Positions 34,141-43,200 of a stretch of 55,058 nt of DNA are shown here, one piece after another. The notes under the pieces are model-generated. The model was given only the letters and a program-made list of their open reading frames with translations, made no database searches and was not told the origin of the DNA. Position numbers and translations under genes: made by a program. Each line of letters begins with the position of its first letter. Position 1 is the first letter of the stretch. The stretch is from Gemmatimonadota bacterium (GTDB lineage: Bacteria; Gemmatimonadota; Gemmatimonadetes; Gemmatimonadales; Gemmatimonadaceae), in the NCBI GenBank assembly GCA_016874035.1, contig VGVM01000011.1, positions 1 through 55,058 of the forward strand, written 5' to 3'.

Positions 34141-35003
34141 GCCGAGACCCCGTCGGGATGAGTCGTTGGCGGTGCAACGAGGCGCAGTGCGTCGGACAGA
34201 GTGCGCGGCGAGCGCATGCCACGCGGCATGAGTCCGATCGCCGCGAGACGATCGCATACCGCAACTGCGCTCGGCGTACGGACACCGATGCAGGCGCAGG
34301 CGGCCCCGCTGCCAAGGACATGGGAAATCGATCCCTGCGCCACAGTGCGTCCGCGATCGAGCACCGCGACTGCATCCGCGATCCGCCACGCGAGATCGAC
34401 ATCGTGCGTGCTGAGCACGATGGTGCGACCGTCGCGCCGCAGGCGCAGGAGCAGCACCTCGAACGCCTCAGCGGAGGACGCATCAAGACCGCTCGTCGGT
34501 TCATCGAACAACAGGACGCTCGGCTGCATCGCGACGATCCCGGCGATCACCGTCCGAAGCTTCTGGCCGTGGCTCAGGACGTGCGGAGCGGCGTCGTGCA
34601 GTTCGTCGAGATCGAGCGCCGCGGACGCTTCATCCACGCGTCGGCCGACTTCATCGTGCGACAATCCGAGATTCACCGGCCCGAACCCGATGTCTTCGCA
34701 GACCGAGCTCCCGAAGAGCTGATCGTCCGGATCGTGCATCACGAACCCGACGCGCGCACGCCACGCGGTGCGGCTCGGGCCGGTGGCGGTGAGCGTGTGA
34801 TCGCCGGCGCGTACGGCGCCACGCCGCGGTGCCAGCAGCCCGGCCGCGACATGCAGGGCGGTAGACTTCCCGGAGCCGTTCTCGCCGAGGATCGCCGTGA
34901 TGGTGCCCGGCGCACAATGCAGCGTAAGGTCGCGCACCGCGTCGTCGCCACCGTAGCCGGCCGCGACGTGCTCGAGTGCGAGGTCGCATGCCGGCATGGT
35001 CAT
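34137..35003 (-). CDS. cbiO: cobalt ECF transporter ATPase
   Basis: 288 residues. Walker A is GENGSGKST. The signature is LSHGQKLR, an LSGGQ variant with His at the third position. Walker B is SVLLFDEPTSGLD, and a switch His follows (LSTHD). The C-terminal 60 residues extend beyond a minimal ABC domain. CbiO energises cobalt uptake with CbiQ, CbiM and CbiN. Its ATG overlaps the cbiQ stop (ATGA), and its own stop overlaps the 2Fe-2S TTG start, so the whole unit is translationally coupled. Confidence 0.9.
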   Translation of the reverse strand: MTMPACDLALEHVAAGYGGDDAVRDLTLHCAPGTITAILGENGSGKSTALHVAAGLLAPRRGAVRAGDHTLTATGPSRTAWRARVGFVMHDPDDQLFGSSVCEDIGFGPVNLGLSHDEVGRRVDEASAALDLDELHDAAPHVLSHGQKLRTVIAGIVAMQPSVLLFDEPTSGLDASSAEAFEVLLLRLRRDGRTIVLSTHDVDLAWRIADAVAVLDRGRTVAQGSISHVLGSGAACACIGVRTPSAVAVCDRLAAIGLMPRGMRSPRTLSDALRLVAPPTTHPDGVSA

Positions 35004-35734
35004 CGCAGCGCCCAGAGGGCCACCGGGACGATCGCGACGATCGCACCGGCGGCGACCAGACCCTCCGCGCTCAGCGGCGCGTGTTGCGGCACCACCGCCA
35101 GCAGGCCCGCCGGACTGCGCAGCTGGAGGGCGCGATCCATCCGATCAGCGCGCGCGAGCGCCCGGCCGAGCAGCCCGACCGTCAGCGCGACCACGCCACG
35201 CCAACGGGAACGGAGGTCGCGTGTCCCGCCGCGCAGGGTGAGCGCGGTCTGCATCCGACGCCGTTCACTCGCGAGCACGAACAGCATGCGGAACATGCCG
35301 AGTCCGATATCGCACACAGCGGCGGGGAGGCCGAGCGAGCGCAGCACGCGCAGGAGCTCCGGCAGCCGCGCGGTGAGCGCGAGCAGCAGCATTGCGGCCG
35401 TGCCTCCGAGTCCGCGCTGGAACGCGACCAGAGCGGTCGAAGGATCCGTCGCCCACCACGTGAGGCTGCTGCGATCGACGCGGATCTGCAGCACCAGCGT
35501 CAACGACGCCAGTATCAGAAACACGAGCGGAGGCATCAATGCGCGCAGCACCCGCGCCGGTGGCACGCGCGCTGGGCCGAGGAGGCAGACCAACGCCATT
35601 ACGGCGGCGAGCCAGCCACCCGGCGGCGGCGCCAACACGGCGCCCAGCGCCAGTCCGCCGGAGAGCAGGAGCAGCTCACCGGGATGACGCTGGCTCCATC
35701 CTCCACGCCGCGTGAACTGATCACTCCGATGCAC
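35000..35734 (-). CDS. cbiQ: cobalt ECF transporter transmembrane T component
   Basis: 244 residues from the GTG at 35734, which overlaps the end of cbiN by 14 bases. There are five to six membrane segments. The EcfT-type motif containing Ala-Arg-Gly near the C-terminal half is represented by LTLRGGTRDLRSRWRG, and the second coupling helix by ALARADRMDRALQLRS. CbiQ couples CbiO to the CbiMN core. The order M-N-Q-O matches the classic cobalt operon. Confidence 0.88.
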   Translation of the reverse strand: MHRSDQFTRRGGWSQRHPGELLLLSGGLALGAVLAPPPGGWLAAVMALVCLLGPARVPPARVLRALMPPLVFLILASLTLVLQIRVDRSSLTWWATDPSTALVAFQRGLGGTAAMLLLALTARLPELLRVLRSLGLPAAVCDIGLGMFRMLFVLASERRRMQTALTLRGGTRDLRSRWRGVVALTVGLLGRALARADRMDRALQLRSPAGLLAVVPQHAPLSAEGLVAAGAIVAIVPVALWALR

Positions 35735-36011
35735 GCGATCCGCCCCGACGGAGGTGATGTACGGCCACGGCGAACACCGTCGCGCCTAACGCCCCCTGCA
35801 GAAGGAACAGCCAGCGTTCCTGCGCGGGCGTGTTCTTGCGCACCGGTTCCACCCAGCGCTCGTAGGTGGGCGCCACCGCATCGACGGTCTCCCGGGCGCG
35901 ATCATCGGTGCCTTGGCGACCCGCGCTCCACTGCTGCAGCATCGCTGCCACGGCCACACCGCCGATGGCCGCGCCAAGCGCGACCGGCGGGGTTGTCCGA
36001 CGCCTGCTCAC
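35721..36011 (-). CDS. cbiN: cobalt transport protein CbiN
   Basis: 96 residues from the GTG at 36011 (GTGA overlap with the cbiM stop). There are two membrane helices, at about 10-27 and 67-85 (WLFLLQGALGATVFAVAVHH). The intervening periplasmic loop ends APTYERWVEPVRKNTPAQER, aligned with the CbiN loop preceding LLFALQAALG. CbiN is the auxiliary subunit that promotes metal loading of CbiM; its presence favours cobalt over nickel (NikM systems usually carry other small subunits). Confidence 0.82.
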   Translation of the reverse strand: MSRRRTTPPVALGAAIGGVAVAAMLQQWSAGRQGTDDRARETVDAVAPTYERWVEPVRKNTPAQERWLFLLQGALGATVFAVAVHHLRRGGSRASE

Positions 36012-36658
36012 GCCGACCTCGGTGCAGGCGTGGTCTCCACGCCGTGAAGTGCGCGCCAGACGAGCGAGGTAAACACGCCCTCAAGCGCGGCCAGCGGGAG
36101 CTGCGTGAACGCGAAGACGGCAGCGAACTTGAGGAAGGCGGCGGTCACACCACCCTGCGACTGAGGAAATGCCAGCGCGAGCTGCAGCGAGGTCGTGGCG
36201 TAGGTCGCAAGATCGGCGAGGGTCGCGGCGCACCCTGCAGCGACCACCGCCGAGCATCGCACGCGGACCATAAGCCGATAGGTCCCGACGGCCATCCACG
36301 GACCGACCACGCCCAACGAGAAGAGATTGGCACCCAGCGTGGTCAGCCCGCCGTGCGCCAACAGGATCGCCTGGAACAAGAGGACAAGGCCGGCGAGCGT
36401 CGGCATCGCGGCTGCGCCTACCAGCACACTTCCCAATCCCGTGCCGGTCGGATGCGAACTGCTGCCGGCGACCGACGGGAGCTTGAGCGACGAAAGCAGC
36501 AACACGAAGGCACCGCTGGCGGCGAGCCGCATACGCATGACGCGCGACGTGTCCACCGCCTGACGGACGGCGCGCGCGGAGTGCACGGCGAACGGCGCGG
36601 AAATCGCGGTCCATGCAACAGCGTGGGAGAACGGGAGGTACCCTTCGACGATGTGCAT
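36008..36658 (-). CDS. cbiM: cobalt ECF transporter substrate-binding component
   Basis: 216 residues starting MHIVEGYLPFSHAVAW at the ATG at 36658. The N-terminal Met-His places His2 for metal coordination, as in CbiM/NikM, which fixes this start although longer frames exist. The HPTGTGLG motif carries a further conserved His. There are about six to seven membrane helices. CbiM alone binds Co(II) and, with CbiN, can transport it; CbiQO energise uptake. It is the first gene of the operon. Confidence 0.9.
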   Translation of the reverse strand: MHIVEGYLPFSHAVAWTAISAPFAVHSARAVRQAVDTSRVMRMRLAASGAFVLLLSSLKLPSVAGSSSHPTGTGLGSVLVGAAAMPTLAGLVLLFQAILLAHGGLTTLGANLFSLGVVGPWMAVGTYRLMVRVRCSAVVAAGCAATLADLATYATTSLQLALAFPQSQGGVTAAFLKFAAVFAFTQLPLAALEGVFTSLVWRALHGVETTPAPRSA

Positions 36659-36872
36659 TGGTGAGGGGTGGACAATCGCACGGAATCCGCGCGGACCGCC
36701 TGCCTGGTCGGTCAACCGGCCATTAGGCGCACGAGAACGGCCTTTCGGACGCGTCGAACGGCTGGACCGCTTGCGCCGGATCACGATCCAGCAGGGGAGC
36801 GATCAGCGGCTCTTGGCGTACAGTGCGCGGTATGGGCGGGTCGCGGCCGACACCGCGCGATCGGCTACCGCC
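36659..36872. other. leader region of the cbiMNQO operon
   Basis: This 214-base gap lies between the COG0523 gene end and cbiM. On the minus strand I looked for cobalamin- or NiCo-riboswitch signatures and found none convincing. No ribosome binding site precedes the cbiM ATG, and no small gene is supported. Confidence 0.5.
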
Positions 36873-38066
36873 TCACCACGGCCGGTCCGCCTCCTCCTCA
36901 TCCGCCTCGCCGTCCTCGTCCGCGTGCTCGTGCTCTTCGTCGATCACTGGCCACGCCGGGAACGGATCCGCGAACACCGTCCACACCGCCGGTCCCGCCG
37001 CGAACTCCTCGTCCGTGAGCAAGGCTTCGTTCAGCGCCGCCGTGATCGCCGACTCGTTCATGCCGATACCGATGAACACCAGCGTCTGCCCGCGCGGCGC
37101 ATCCTCGGTCCAGAACCCGGCTGGCGTGATATCGAGTGACCCTCCCGCGAGCGACCAATTGCCGACGAGGTCCGGGCGCGTGGCGAACCAGAGCCATCCC
37201 TTGGATCGCACGACACCTGGGAACCCTAAAACCACCGTCGGCATCAGGCGACCGGGATGGAAGGGGCGCGGCGCCTGGTAGACGAAGCTGGAAATGCCGT
37301 ACTCCAGTGTCTCGGGAATGTGCTCCCCGCGCAGCTCCTTGCTCCACCCTGGCATCGCGGCGGCGGCTTCGACGTCGTACAGGCCTGTGCCCAGGACCTG
37401 CGCGGAGGGGACACGTCCGTGTACAGATCTTACGATGGTGGCGTCCGGATTCAGGTGGTGGATGATGGCCTCGAGTTCCGCCAGTGCCTCGGGCGTCACG
37501 AGGTCGGACTTGTTGAGCACGATGACGTTGGCGAACTCGACTTGGTCCACGAGCAGGTCGGCGATCGTGCGTTCGTCTCCCTCGCCCGCAGCCAGTCCGC
37601 GTGCCGCGAGGTCCGCCGCTTCGTCGAGGTCTCGGCGGAACGCCGAGGCATCGACCACCGTCACCATGGTGTCGAGCGCCGCGACGTCCTCCAAGGCCCG
37701 GCCCTCTTCGTCACGGAAGGAAAACGTCGCGGCCACAGGCATCGGTTCGCCGATCCCGGTGCTCTCGATCAGCAGGTAGTCGAACCGCCCTTCCTCGGCG
37801 AGGCGGCGCACCTCGACGAGGAGATCATCGCGTAGCGTGCAGCAGATGCAGCCATTTGTCATTTCGACGAGGCGTTCCTCGACGCGATCCAGCGCCGCGC
37901 CGCCGTCGCGTACCAGCTGGGCGTCGATGTTGATCTCACTCATATCGTTCACGATGACCGCCACGCGAAGCCCCTCGCGATTGGACAGCACGTGATTGAG
38001 CAGCGTGGTCTTGCCGGCGCCGAGGAACCCGCTCAGCACGGTCACAGGCAGCGTTTTGGTAGCCAT
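36873..38066 (-). CDS. COG0523-family GTP-dependent metal chaperone (YciC/ZigA-like)
   Basis: 397 residues from the ATG at 38066. Walker A is GFLGAGKTT (13-21), the metal motif CICC is at 73-76, the switch region is [12 protein letters not shown], and base recognition is NKSDL. A CobW C-terminal domain ([25 protein letters not shown]) is followed by an acidic/His tail ([20 protein letters not shown]), a likely metal-buffering segment. The domain arrangement and the [20 protein letters not shown] block resemble YciC/ZigA zinc-responsive members. It is the last gene of a long minus-strand operon, 2 bases after the stop of the unknown 217-residue protein. Confidence 0.9.
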   Translation of the reverse strand: MATKTLPVTVLSGFLGAGKTTLLNHVLSNREGLRVAVIVNDMSEINIDAQLVRDGGAALDRVEERLVEMTNGCICCTLRDDLLVEVRRLAEEGRFDYLLIESTGIGEPMPVAATFSFRDEEGRALEDVAALDTMVTVVDASAFRRDLDEAADLAARGLAAGEGDERTIADLLVDQVEFANVIVLNKSDLVTPEALAELEAIIHHLNPDATIVRSVHGRVPSAQVLGTGLYDVEAAAAMPGWSKELRGEHIPETLEYGISSFVYQAPRPFHPGRLMPTVVLGFPGVVRSKGWLWFATRPDLVGNWSLAGGSLDITPAGFWTEDAPRGQTLVFIGIGMNESAITAALNEALLTDEEFAAGPAVWTVFADPFPAWPVIDEEHEHADEDGEADEEEADRPW

Positions 38067-38068
38067 CG

Positions 38069-38722
38069 TCAGGCACTCAGGGCGAGAGGGGAATCGTGGG
38101 GCGACGCCGGCGAAGGCGTCGCGGGAGACGGTCGAGCATGGTGGTTGCTGCACAGGCTCGACCAGGACTCGGCGAGGAAGGCGGGGGCACGTGGCGTCCG
38201 CAAGCGCTTCGCCCGTGGCATGCGCGCGTAGCAGGTCAGGCGCCAGTCGGGCCCGGCTTGCAGATGCACCCACCGTTCATAGTCGGCCAATCGCGCGGCC
38301 AACGCCTCCATGCCGTGCGCAACCGTGCGACGCTGTGCCTCCTCGCGCGCGGCGACGCCACGCGGCAGGTCGGTCGCCCGCCACACCTCCGGTGGGTGGA
38401 ACCCGGATGTCAACAGGCGTGCGCTGAACTGATGGCGTCGCAGCATGGTCGGTGGCCCATCGCCGGCGCGCAGGACGAACGCGAATCCCCAGATGAAGAG
38501 GGCGCTCGTGTCCGGCCCGATGATCGTATAGCGGGAACTTCCCTCGATGCCGGCGGGCGGCCGCTCCCGCTCGGCACCGTACGACAGAAGAAGGTTGCCG
38601 TCGCCGTACCTGATGTCCTGCCCCAGGCACCAGAGATGGAAATCGACCAGCACAGCCAAGTCGCGACCGCCAAACCCGATTGACGCCCGCGCGCTCTGAC
38701 CCTCGTACGGCCAACCCGTCAC
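38069..38722 (-). CDS. unknown protein between ABC permease and COG0523 genes
   Basis: 217 residues from a GTG at 38722 that overlaps the permease stop (GTGA); the frame continues upstream inside the permease gene, but that part is a shadow. I do not recognise the family. The sequence includes [39 protein letters not shown], and a His/Pro-rich C-terminus. It has no signal peptide or clear membrane helix. The alternation of aromatic-rich strands in the first 120 residues suggests a beta-rich fold. Stop-start overlaps on both sides suggest it works with the exporter or with the COG0523 GTPase. Confidence 0.65.
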   Translation of the reverse strand: MTGWPYEGQSARASIGFGGRDLAVLVDFHLWCLGQDIRYGDGNLLLSYGAERERPPAGIEGSSRYTIIGPDTSALFIWGFAFVLRAGDGPPTMLRRHQFSARLLTSGFHPPEVWRATDLPRGVAAREEAQRRTVAHGMEALAARLADYERWVHLQAGPDWRLTCYARMPRAKRLRTPRAPAFLAESWSSLCSNHHARPSPATPSPASPHDSPLALSA

Positions 38723-40164
38723 CGCGCCTGCGCGGCGGCAGTCAGTCCGCGCCGCCCGAGTGCCGCCAAGGCCATCGCGAGCAGCAGCGTCATCCCCAGC
38801 CCCGGCGCGAGGCGACGCCACAGGGCGCTCGCGGACTCCTCAGCGAACCGAAACATCGGTATGGCATCCCAGTCGGTCGGCGACAATGATCGGCGACTCA
38901 GCGTGCGCGAGAAAAAGAAATCGCGCCACTCGGCGTGGTACGTGTCGAACTGCCGCTCGTAGGCCCGGAAGCGCGCTTCGCCGGCTCCAGCGAGATCGAG
39001 CAGCGCGGCCTGCGTAACCAAGGCCGGGCTCAGGAAGCGGAAGGATGCCGCGGCGTCGCGCTGGGCGTCCAGCGCGGCGTCGAAGGCGGCGTACTCGGGC
39101 GCCATCACGCGTTCGGCGGCGTCCTGCAACGCCATCGAGACGACGTTGGGATCCGGTGCGCCTCCCGACGCATCGGCGATGTACGCGGGGTGATCGAGGA
39201 GGAAGGACGCCATCGCGTCCTCGCGCTTGGCGGACGCGGCGTCCGTCGCCTCCCGCAAGCGTGTAGTCAGCGCGATGCGCGACGGCGACGGGTGCGTCAC
39301 GGTCACCACAGCAGCGGCGACAGCGGGCAGCACCACGACGACGCCCAACCATGCGGCAAGGAGCGACACCGCACTCGCCGCGGCGCTCATCCGCGCGGCG
39401 TTCACCGCCATCGAGATGCCGAACCAGAATGCACCGTAAACCACGATCACCGCGCACCACAGCGCGAGGCGGAGCCACGTATCCGGGTCGCCGAGCGACA
39501 CACCGGTCAGAAGCACCGCGACGAAGGTCAGCCCGAGCGCGAGCGCCAACGCGAGCAGGGCGCGGGCGGCAAGCTTTGCCCCGAGCACGCGTCGGGGATC
39601 CACGGGTTGCGCCAGCACGATGGCCAGTGTGCCGCGTTCGCGCTCACCCGCGACCGCGTCGAAGGTCAGGGCGAGGATGATCAGCGGGTACACCACGAGG
39701 ATCACGAACGCGAGGTCGAGGCGGCCGCTGACCAGCACGGCGGGGTTCTCGATCTCGTCGTTCACGAAGAACGTCTGCTTGGTCCGCGTGCTGGCCTGAG
39801 CCCAGAACGGCTGCACGTCGCGCTGGCCGATGGCCAGGGGCGCCAGCGCGGCCGGCGGGAGGATCGTGTAGGGAGCACCAAGCCCGCGCCCGACGACGGC
39901 CGGACTGCGTGGATCGGCGAAGGCGGAGACCCTGCGTGAGGTGTCGCCCGCGTGCAGGCGCCCGAGCAACTGCCCGAGGCTGTCGCGCCGCTGAGCGTGT
40001 GCTTGCTCCAGTTCGGCAATGGTCAGCCGCTGCTGCGCCGTGAAGCGCGCGCCGGAGGACGCGGCGTAGAGGCCGAGGGCGCCGAAAAAGACCACGGCGA
40101 CCCACAGCAATCGCTCGCGCCGCAGCACACGCCATTCGAAGCGGAGCATCGTCAGGAACGACAT
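38719..40164 (-). CDS. ABC-2-type transporter permease with DUF3526-like periplasmic domain (second)
   Basis: 481 residues. It begins with a membrane helix (LLWVAVVFFGALGLYAAS), then a large periplasmic domain (about 35-170), a core of four to five membrane helices (FVILVVYPLIILALTFDAV followed by AGERERGTLAIVLAQP), a second periplasmic segment and a final C-terminal helix. The GERERGTL motif after the second helix is typical of ABC-2 permeases of the GldF/NosY group. It forms a pair with the neighbouring permease (40168-41577) and the ATPase. The substrate is unknown; context suggests metal or lipoprotein-related export. Confidence 0.8.
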   Translation of the reverse strand: MSFLTMLRFEWRVLRRERLLWVAVVFFGALGLYAASSGARFTAQQRLTIAELEQAHAQRRDSLGQLLGRLHAGDTSRRVSAFADPRSPAVVGRGLGAPYTILPPAALAPLAIGQRDVQPFWAQASTRTKQTFFVNDEIENPAVLVSGRLDLAFVILVVYPLIILALTFDAVAGERERGTLAIVLAQPVDPRRVLGAKLAARALLALALALGLTFVAVLLTGVSLGDPDTWLRLALWCAVIVVYGAFWFGISMAVNAARMSAAASAVSLLAAWLGVVVVLPAVAAAVVTVTHPSPSRIALTTRLREATDAASAKREDAMASFLLDHPAYIADASGGAPDPNVVSMALQDAAERVMAPEYAAFDAALDAQRDAAASFRFLSPALVTQAALLDLAGAGEARFRAYERQFDTYHAEWRDFFFSRTLSRRSLSPTDWDAIPMFRFAEESASALWRRLAPGLGMTLLLAMALAALGRRGLTAAAQAR

Positions 40165-40167
40165 CGT

Positions 40168-41577
40168 TCAGAGGACCGAAAGGCGGCGTTCGCGGCGCAC
40201 GGTGACCACGAGGGCGAACAGCCACGCCGTGACGAAGAGCAGGCTCGGGGCCTGCGCCACCAGCACGCGTCCGAGACCCGGCGCCTCGTACTCGAATGGT
40301 CCGACACCGGCCCAAAGCGTGGAATCTCCCAGGTAGGAGAACCCCTGGCCCGGGGCGGCGTGGTCGGCGATCGCATCATTCATCGCCTTGTTGAGCAGGC
40401 GCCGGTACGATTCGGCGGCGTCGGCGAATGCGCGGTGCTGCGCGAAGTCGGTGCCGGCGATCGCCATCGAGAGTTGCCGCACGGCGACCAGCGGCGCGAC
40501 GACGGCGCCAGCGAGTTGCGCGCGATCCTGCGCCGCATACTGTGCCCAGAGTTCGCCGAAGTGGTGATCAAAGACCCCGTTGGCGTGCTCCTCGCCGCGC
40601 TGCATCGAGTAGCCGGAGTAGTTGAACGGCAGGGAATCCACGTGACTGACGCCGTGCGCCGCAAGCAGGGAATCCTGCAGCAGGCGATTGCGGGTGCTCG
40701 CCGGCGAGTGCCCATCCACCCCGTTCGCCAACGAGCGTTGCACGTCCGCGCTGAACGCGCGCGCGGTCGGCGTGGGCGCGACGCCGCGCGCCATGTCCGC
40801 CGCGAGGCGCGGCGCGACCAGACCGTTCCACGCCCACAGCGACAGCAGCACGATGAGTGCCCCGCGCGCGCTGGCGGCCCGCGCGGACACGAAGAGGGTC
40901 AGCACAAGGAACAGCGTGAAGTACGCGAAGTACACGCCGCCGAGCGCGAACAACCGGAAGAGTCCATCGGCACCGGAGTCGCGCATCACCAGGGCCGCCC
41001 CCACGGCGGCGACAGGCACGAGGAGCAGGCCCATCGCGCCGCCAATGCCAACCGCCTTGCCGATCAGCAGGGTCCGCGCCGGCACGCCCAACGACGCGAG
41101 CTGGCGCAGGGTACCGCGCTCACGCTCGCCGGCGAAGGCCCCGTGCGCCAGCAGGATGATGAGCAAGGGCACCAGCAGCTGCAGCACGCCGGCGGTTGTC
41201 CACTCGCCGAACCGCTGCGCAGCGGTGGCGTCCATCGCGGGGCGGAAGCGGAACTCGTTCTGCCGATGCGCCTCGAGCCACGACGCCGTGCCGGTGTACG
41301 GATCGACGCCGCGGTCGATGAAGCCCAGCGGCATCTGCGGCTTGAACGCCCAGAGGCCATAGTGCGCCGCCGAGTGCGGATTCTTCGCGGGCTGGTTGAA
41401 CCACATCGCCTGCATCGTGGATTGCGCCGCATCGCGGGTCTGCGCCTGCGTGCGCCAGGCTGTCCAGCCGGCCAGCGCGGCGACGATGAGCAGGCTGCCC
41501 ACCACGACCGCCGCCCACCGGAACCGCCCATCGCGCACCAGCTCGCGGAACTCTTTTGCTGCAATCGTCGCAATCAT
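40168..41577 (-). CDS. ABC-2-type transporter permease with DUF3526-like periplasmic domain (first)
   Basis: 469 residues from the ATG at 41577, preceded by GAGGTG; a GTG two codons upstream (41583) is possible. The layout matches the next gene: an N-terminal helix, a long periplasmic domain (HSAAHYGLWAFKPQMPLGF), core helices with GERERGTLRQLASLGVPA, and a second periplasmic segment before the last helix. Two such permeases with one ATPase make a heterodimeric exporter. Its stop is 3 bases before the next permease ATG, and the ATPase stop is 7 bases upstream of its own start. Confidence 0.8.
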   Translation of the reverse strand: MIATIAAKEFRELVRDGRFRWAAVVVGSLLIVAALAGWTAWRTQAQTRDAAQSTMQAMWFNQPAKNPHSAAHYGLWAFKPQMPLGFIDRGVDPYTGTASWLEAHRQNEFRFRPAMDATAAQRFGEWTTAGVLQLLVPLLIILLAHGAFAGERERGTLRQLASLGVPARTLLIGKAVGIGGAMGLLLVPVAAVGAALVMRDSGADGLFRLFALGGVYFAYFTLFLVLTLFVSARAASARGALIVLLSLWAWNGLVAPRLAADMARGVAPTPTARAFSADVQRSLANGVDGHSPASTRNRLLQDSLLAAHGVSHVDSLPFNYSGYSMQRGEEHANGVFDHHFGELWAQYAAQDRAQLAGAVVAPLVAVRQLSMAIAGTDFAQHRAFADAAESYRRLLNKAMNDAIADHAAPGQGFSYLGDSTLWAGVGPFEYEAPGLGRVLVAQAPSLLFVTAWLFALVVTVRRERRLSVL

Positions 41578-41584
41578 CGGCACC

Positions 41585-42304
41585 TCAGTCGTGCATGTGT
41601 TGGAGGTAGAGCTGCTCGAGGTCGGCGTGGCCGATCTCGTCCGTCCGGAGTTCGGCGACCTTGCGTCCGCGCTTCATGATTCCGACGCGCGTGCCGGACT
41701 CCTTGGCGCGAAACAGGTCGTGCGTGGCCATCAGCACCGCGGCACCGTGTGCCCGCAGCATCCCAAGCAGGCCATGGAACTCGTTTGAAGCTTTCGGGTC
41801 CAGCCCGGAGGTGGGCTCATCCAGCAGCAGCACGTCCGCGCCCTTGGCCAGCGCGATGGCGATGCCGACCTTCTGCCGCATTCCCTTCGAAAAGCCGCCC
41901 ACCCGCTGGTCCGCCTGCACCTCCGTGAGCCCGGCCGTGATCAGGTGCTTGAGAAGGTCCGGGCGCGCCGGTCGCGTGCCCGTCGCCAACGTGGCGAAGT
42001 ACTCGAGGTTTTCGACGGCCGAAAGATTCCCGTAGAGCATCACGGTCTCGGGGATGTACGCGAGTCGCTGCTTCGTGCCGATGGGATCGTCGGCGACGAC
42101 GCTGCCCCCGATCAGCGCTGAGCCGGTGTCCGGGCGCACGAAATCGAGGAAGCAGTTGATGGCCGTGGATTTCCCCGCGCCATTGGCGCCGAGGAGGCAG
42201 TAGACCTCGCCCGAGTTCACGCCGAGGTCGAGGGCGTCGAGTGCAACGGTGTCGCCGTAGCGCTTGGTCAAGCCACGGGCTTCGAGCAGGGGAGAGTAGG
42301 CCAT
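41585..42304 (-). CDS. ABC transporter ATP-binding protein (exporter type)
   Basis: 239 residues from the ATG at 42304. Walker A is GANGAGKST, the signature is GGFSKGMRQKVGIA, Walker B is VLLLDEPTSGLDP and the switch His is ATHDL. It belongs to the CcmA/NosF-like group that drives ABC-2 permeases, and it pairs with the two DUF3526-type permeases downstream. A 119-base gap separates it from the response regulator. It may be transcribed from its own promoter there, controlled by the upstream LytTR regulator. Confidence 0.88.
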   Translation of the reverse strand: MAYSPLLEARGLTKRYGDTVALDALDLGVNSGEVYCLLGANGAGKSTAINCFLDFVRPDTGSALIGGSVVADDPIGTKQRLAYIPETVMLYGNLSAVENLEYFATLATGTRPARPDLLKHLITAGLTEVQADQRVGGFSKGMRQKVGIAIALAKGADVLLLDEPTSGLDPKASNEFHGLLGMLRAHGAAVLMATHDLFRAKESGTRVGIMKRGRKVAELRTDEIGHADLEQLYLQHMHD

Positions 42305-42423
42305 CCGGGAAATCTCTGACCCGGTCGCTGGCCGTGCTTGCGGTGAAAGGCGAGCGGCTCGCGGCGGCGGTTGAGTGGCGGCCACGGGGCGTCGGCTGGC
42401 ACCGTCCGACGCCGAGCGTCATC

Positions 42424-43200
42424 CTAGAGGTCCAGCAATTGCCCCCGCAATTTCCGCGACTGCATTCGGCTCGCGGTCAGGCGCAGTCCGCTCGCCAGCG
42501 TGAACTGCAGCAACCCGCCATCCAGCGGCGTGACGCGCGCGATGAGGTCGCTGTTGCAGATCACGCTGCGCGAGAGGCGCACGAAGCGCTCCTGGTCGAG
42601 TCGCGCCTCCAGGTCCTTCAGGCGCACGTGCGCAGTGAAGCGTTCGTTCGCGGCAGTCGTGACGCGCACCGTGTCGTCTCGTGCTTCCAGGGCGGCGATG
42701 CGTTCGACCGGCAGCAGCACCACGTCGTCCCCGTGCCGCACCGGCAGGCGCCGCAGGAACCCGCGGCTGCCCGCCGCCTCGATGCTCGCAACGGCTTTCG
42801 CCACCCGCGCGCTCGCCCGTACGTCGTCGCGTTCGAGCCGGTCCTGCGCACGCTGCAACGCACGGGCCAGTCGCATCGGCTCGACCGGCTTCAGGAGGTA
42901 GTCCACCGCATGCGCCTCGAACGCCTGCACCGCGTACTGCTCGTAGGCTGTCACAAATACGATAAGCGGCATCGCCGCGGGCTTGAGCAAGCGGACGACC
43001 TCGAGACCATCGAGTTCGGGCATCTGCAGGTCGAGGAACACGAGGTCCGGCCTGAGTTGCTCCACCAGGCGGACGGCACTCGCGCCGTCCGCGGCCTCGC
43101 CGACGATCTCCACTTCCTTATGATGCCGCAGCAAGGCCGCGAGGAAGGACCGCGCTGGTCGTTCGTCATCGGCGAGTACCACCTTCAGCGGCCCGCTCAC
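42424..43200 (-). CDS. LytTR family response regulator
   Basis: 258 residues from the GTG at 43200, overlapping the kinase stop (GTGA). The receiver domain has acidic residues D11-D12, phospho-acceptor D57 (VFLDLQMPELDG) and the conserved Lys in YLLKPVEP. The C-terminal LytTR DNA-binding domain includes RFVRLSRSVICNSDLIARV. LytTR regulators bind paired direct repeats near promoters; the most likely targets are the ABC exporter genes immediately downstream and its own operon. Confidence 0.9.
   Translation of the reverse strand: MSGPLKVVLADDERPARSFLAALLRHHKEVEIVGEAADGASAVRLVEQLRPDLVFLDLQMPELDGLEVVRLLKPAAMPLIVFVTAYEQYAVQAFEAHAVDYLLKPVEPMRLARALQRAQDRLERDDVRASARVAKAVASIEAAGSRGFLRRLPVRHGDDVVLLPVERIAALEARDDTVRVTTAANERFTAHVRLKDLEARLDQERFVRLSRSVICNSDLIARVTPLDGGLLQFTLASGLRLTASRMQSRKLRGQLLDL

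Noticed and set aside
36659-36872. Cobalamin or NiCo riboswitch before cbiM
   Set aside because: None of the conserved riboswitch cores could be found on the minus strand.
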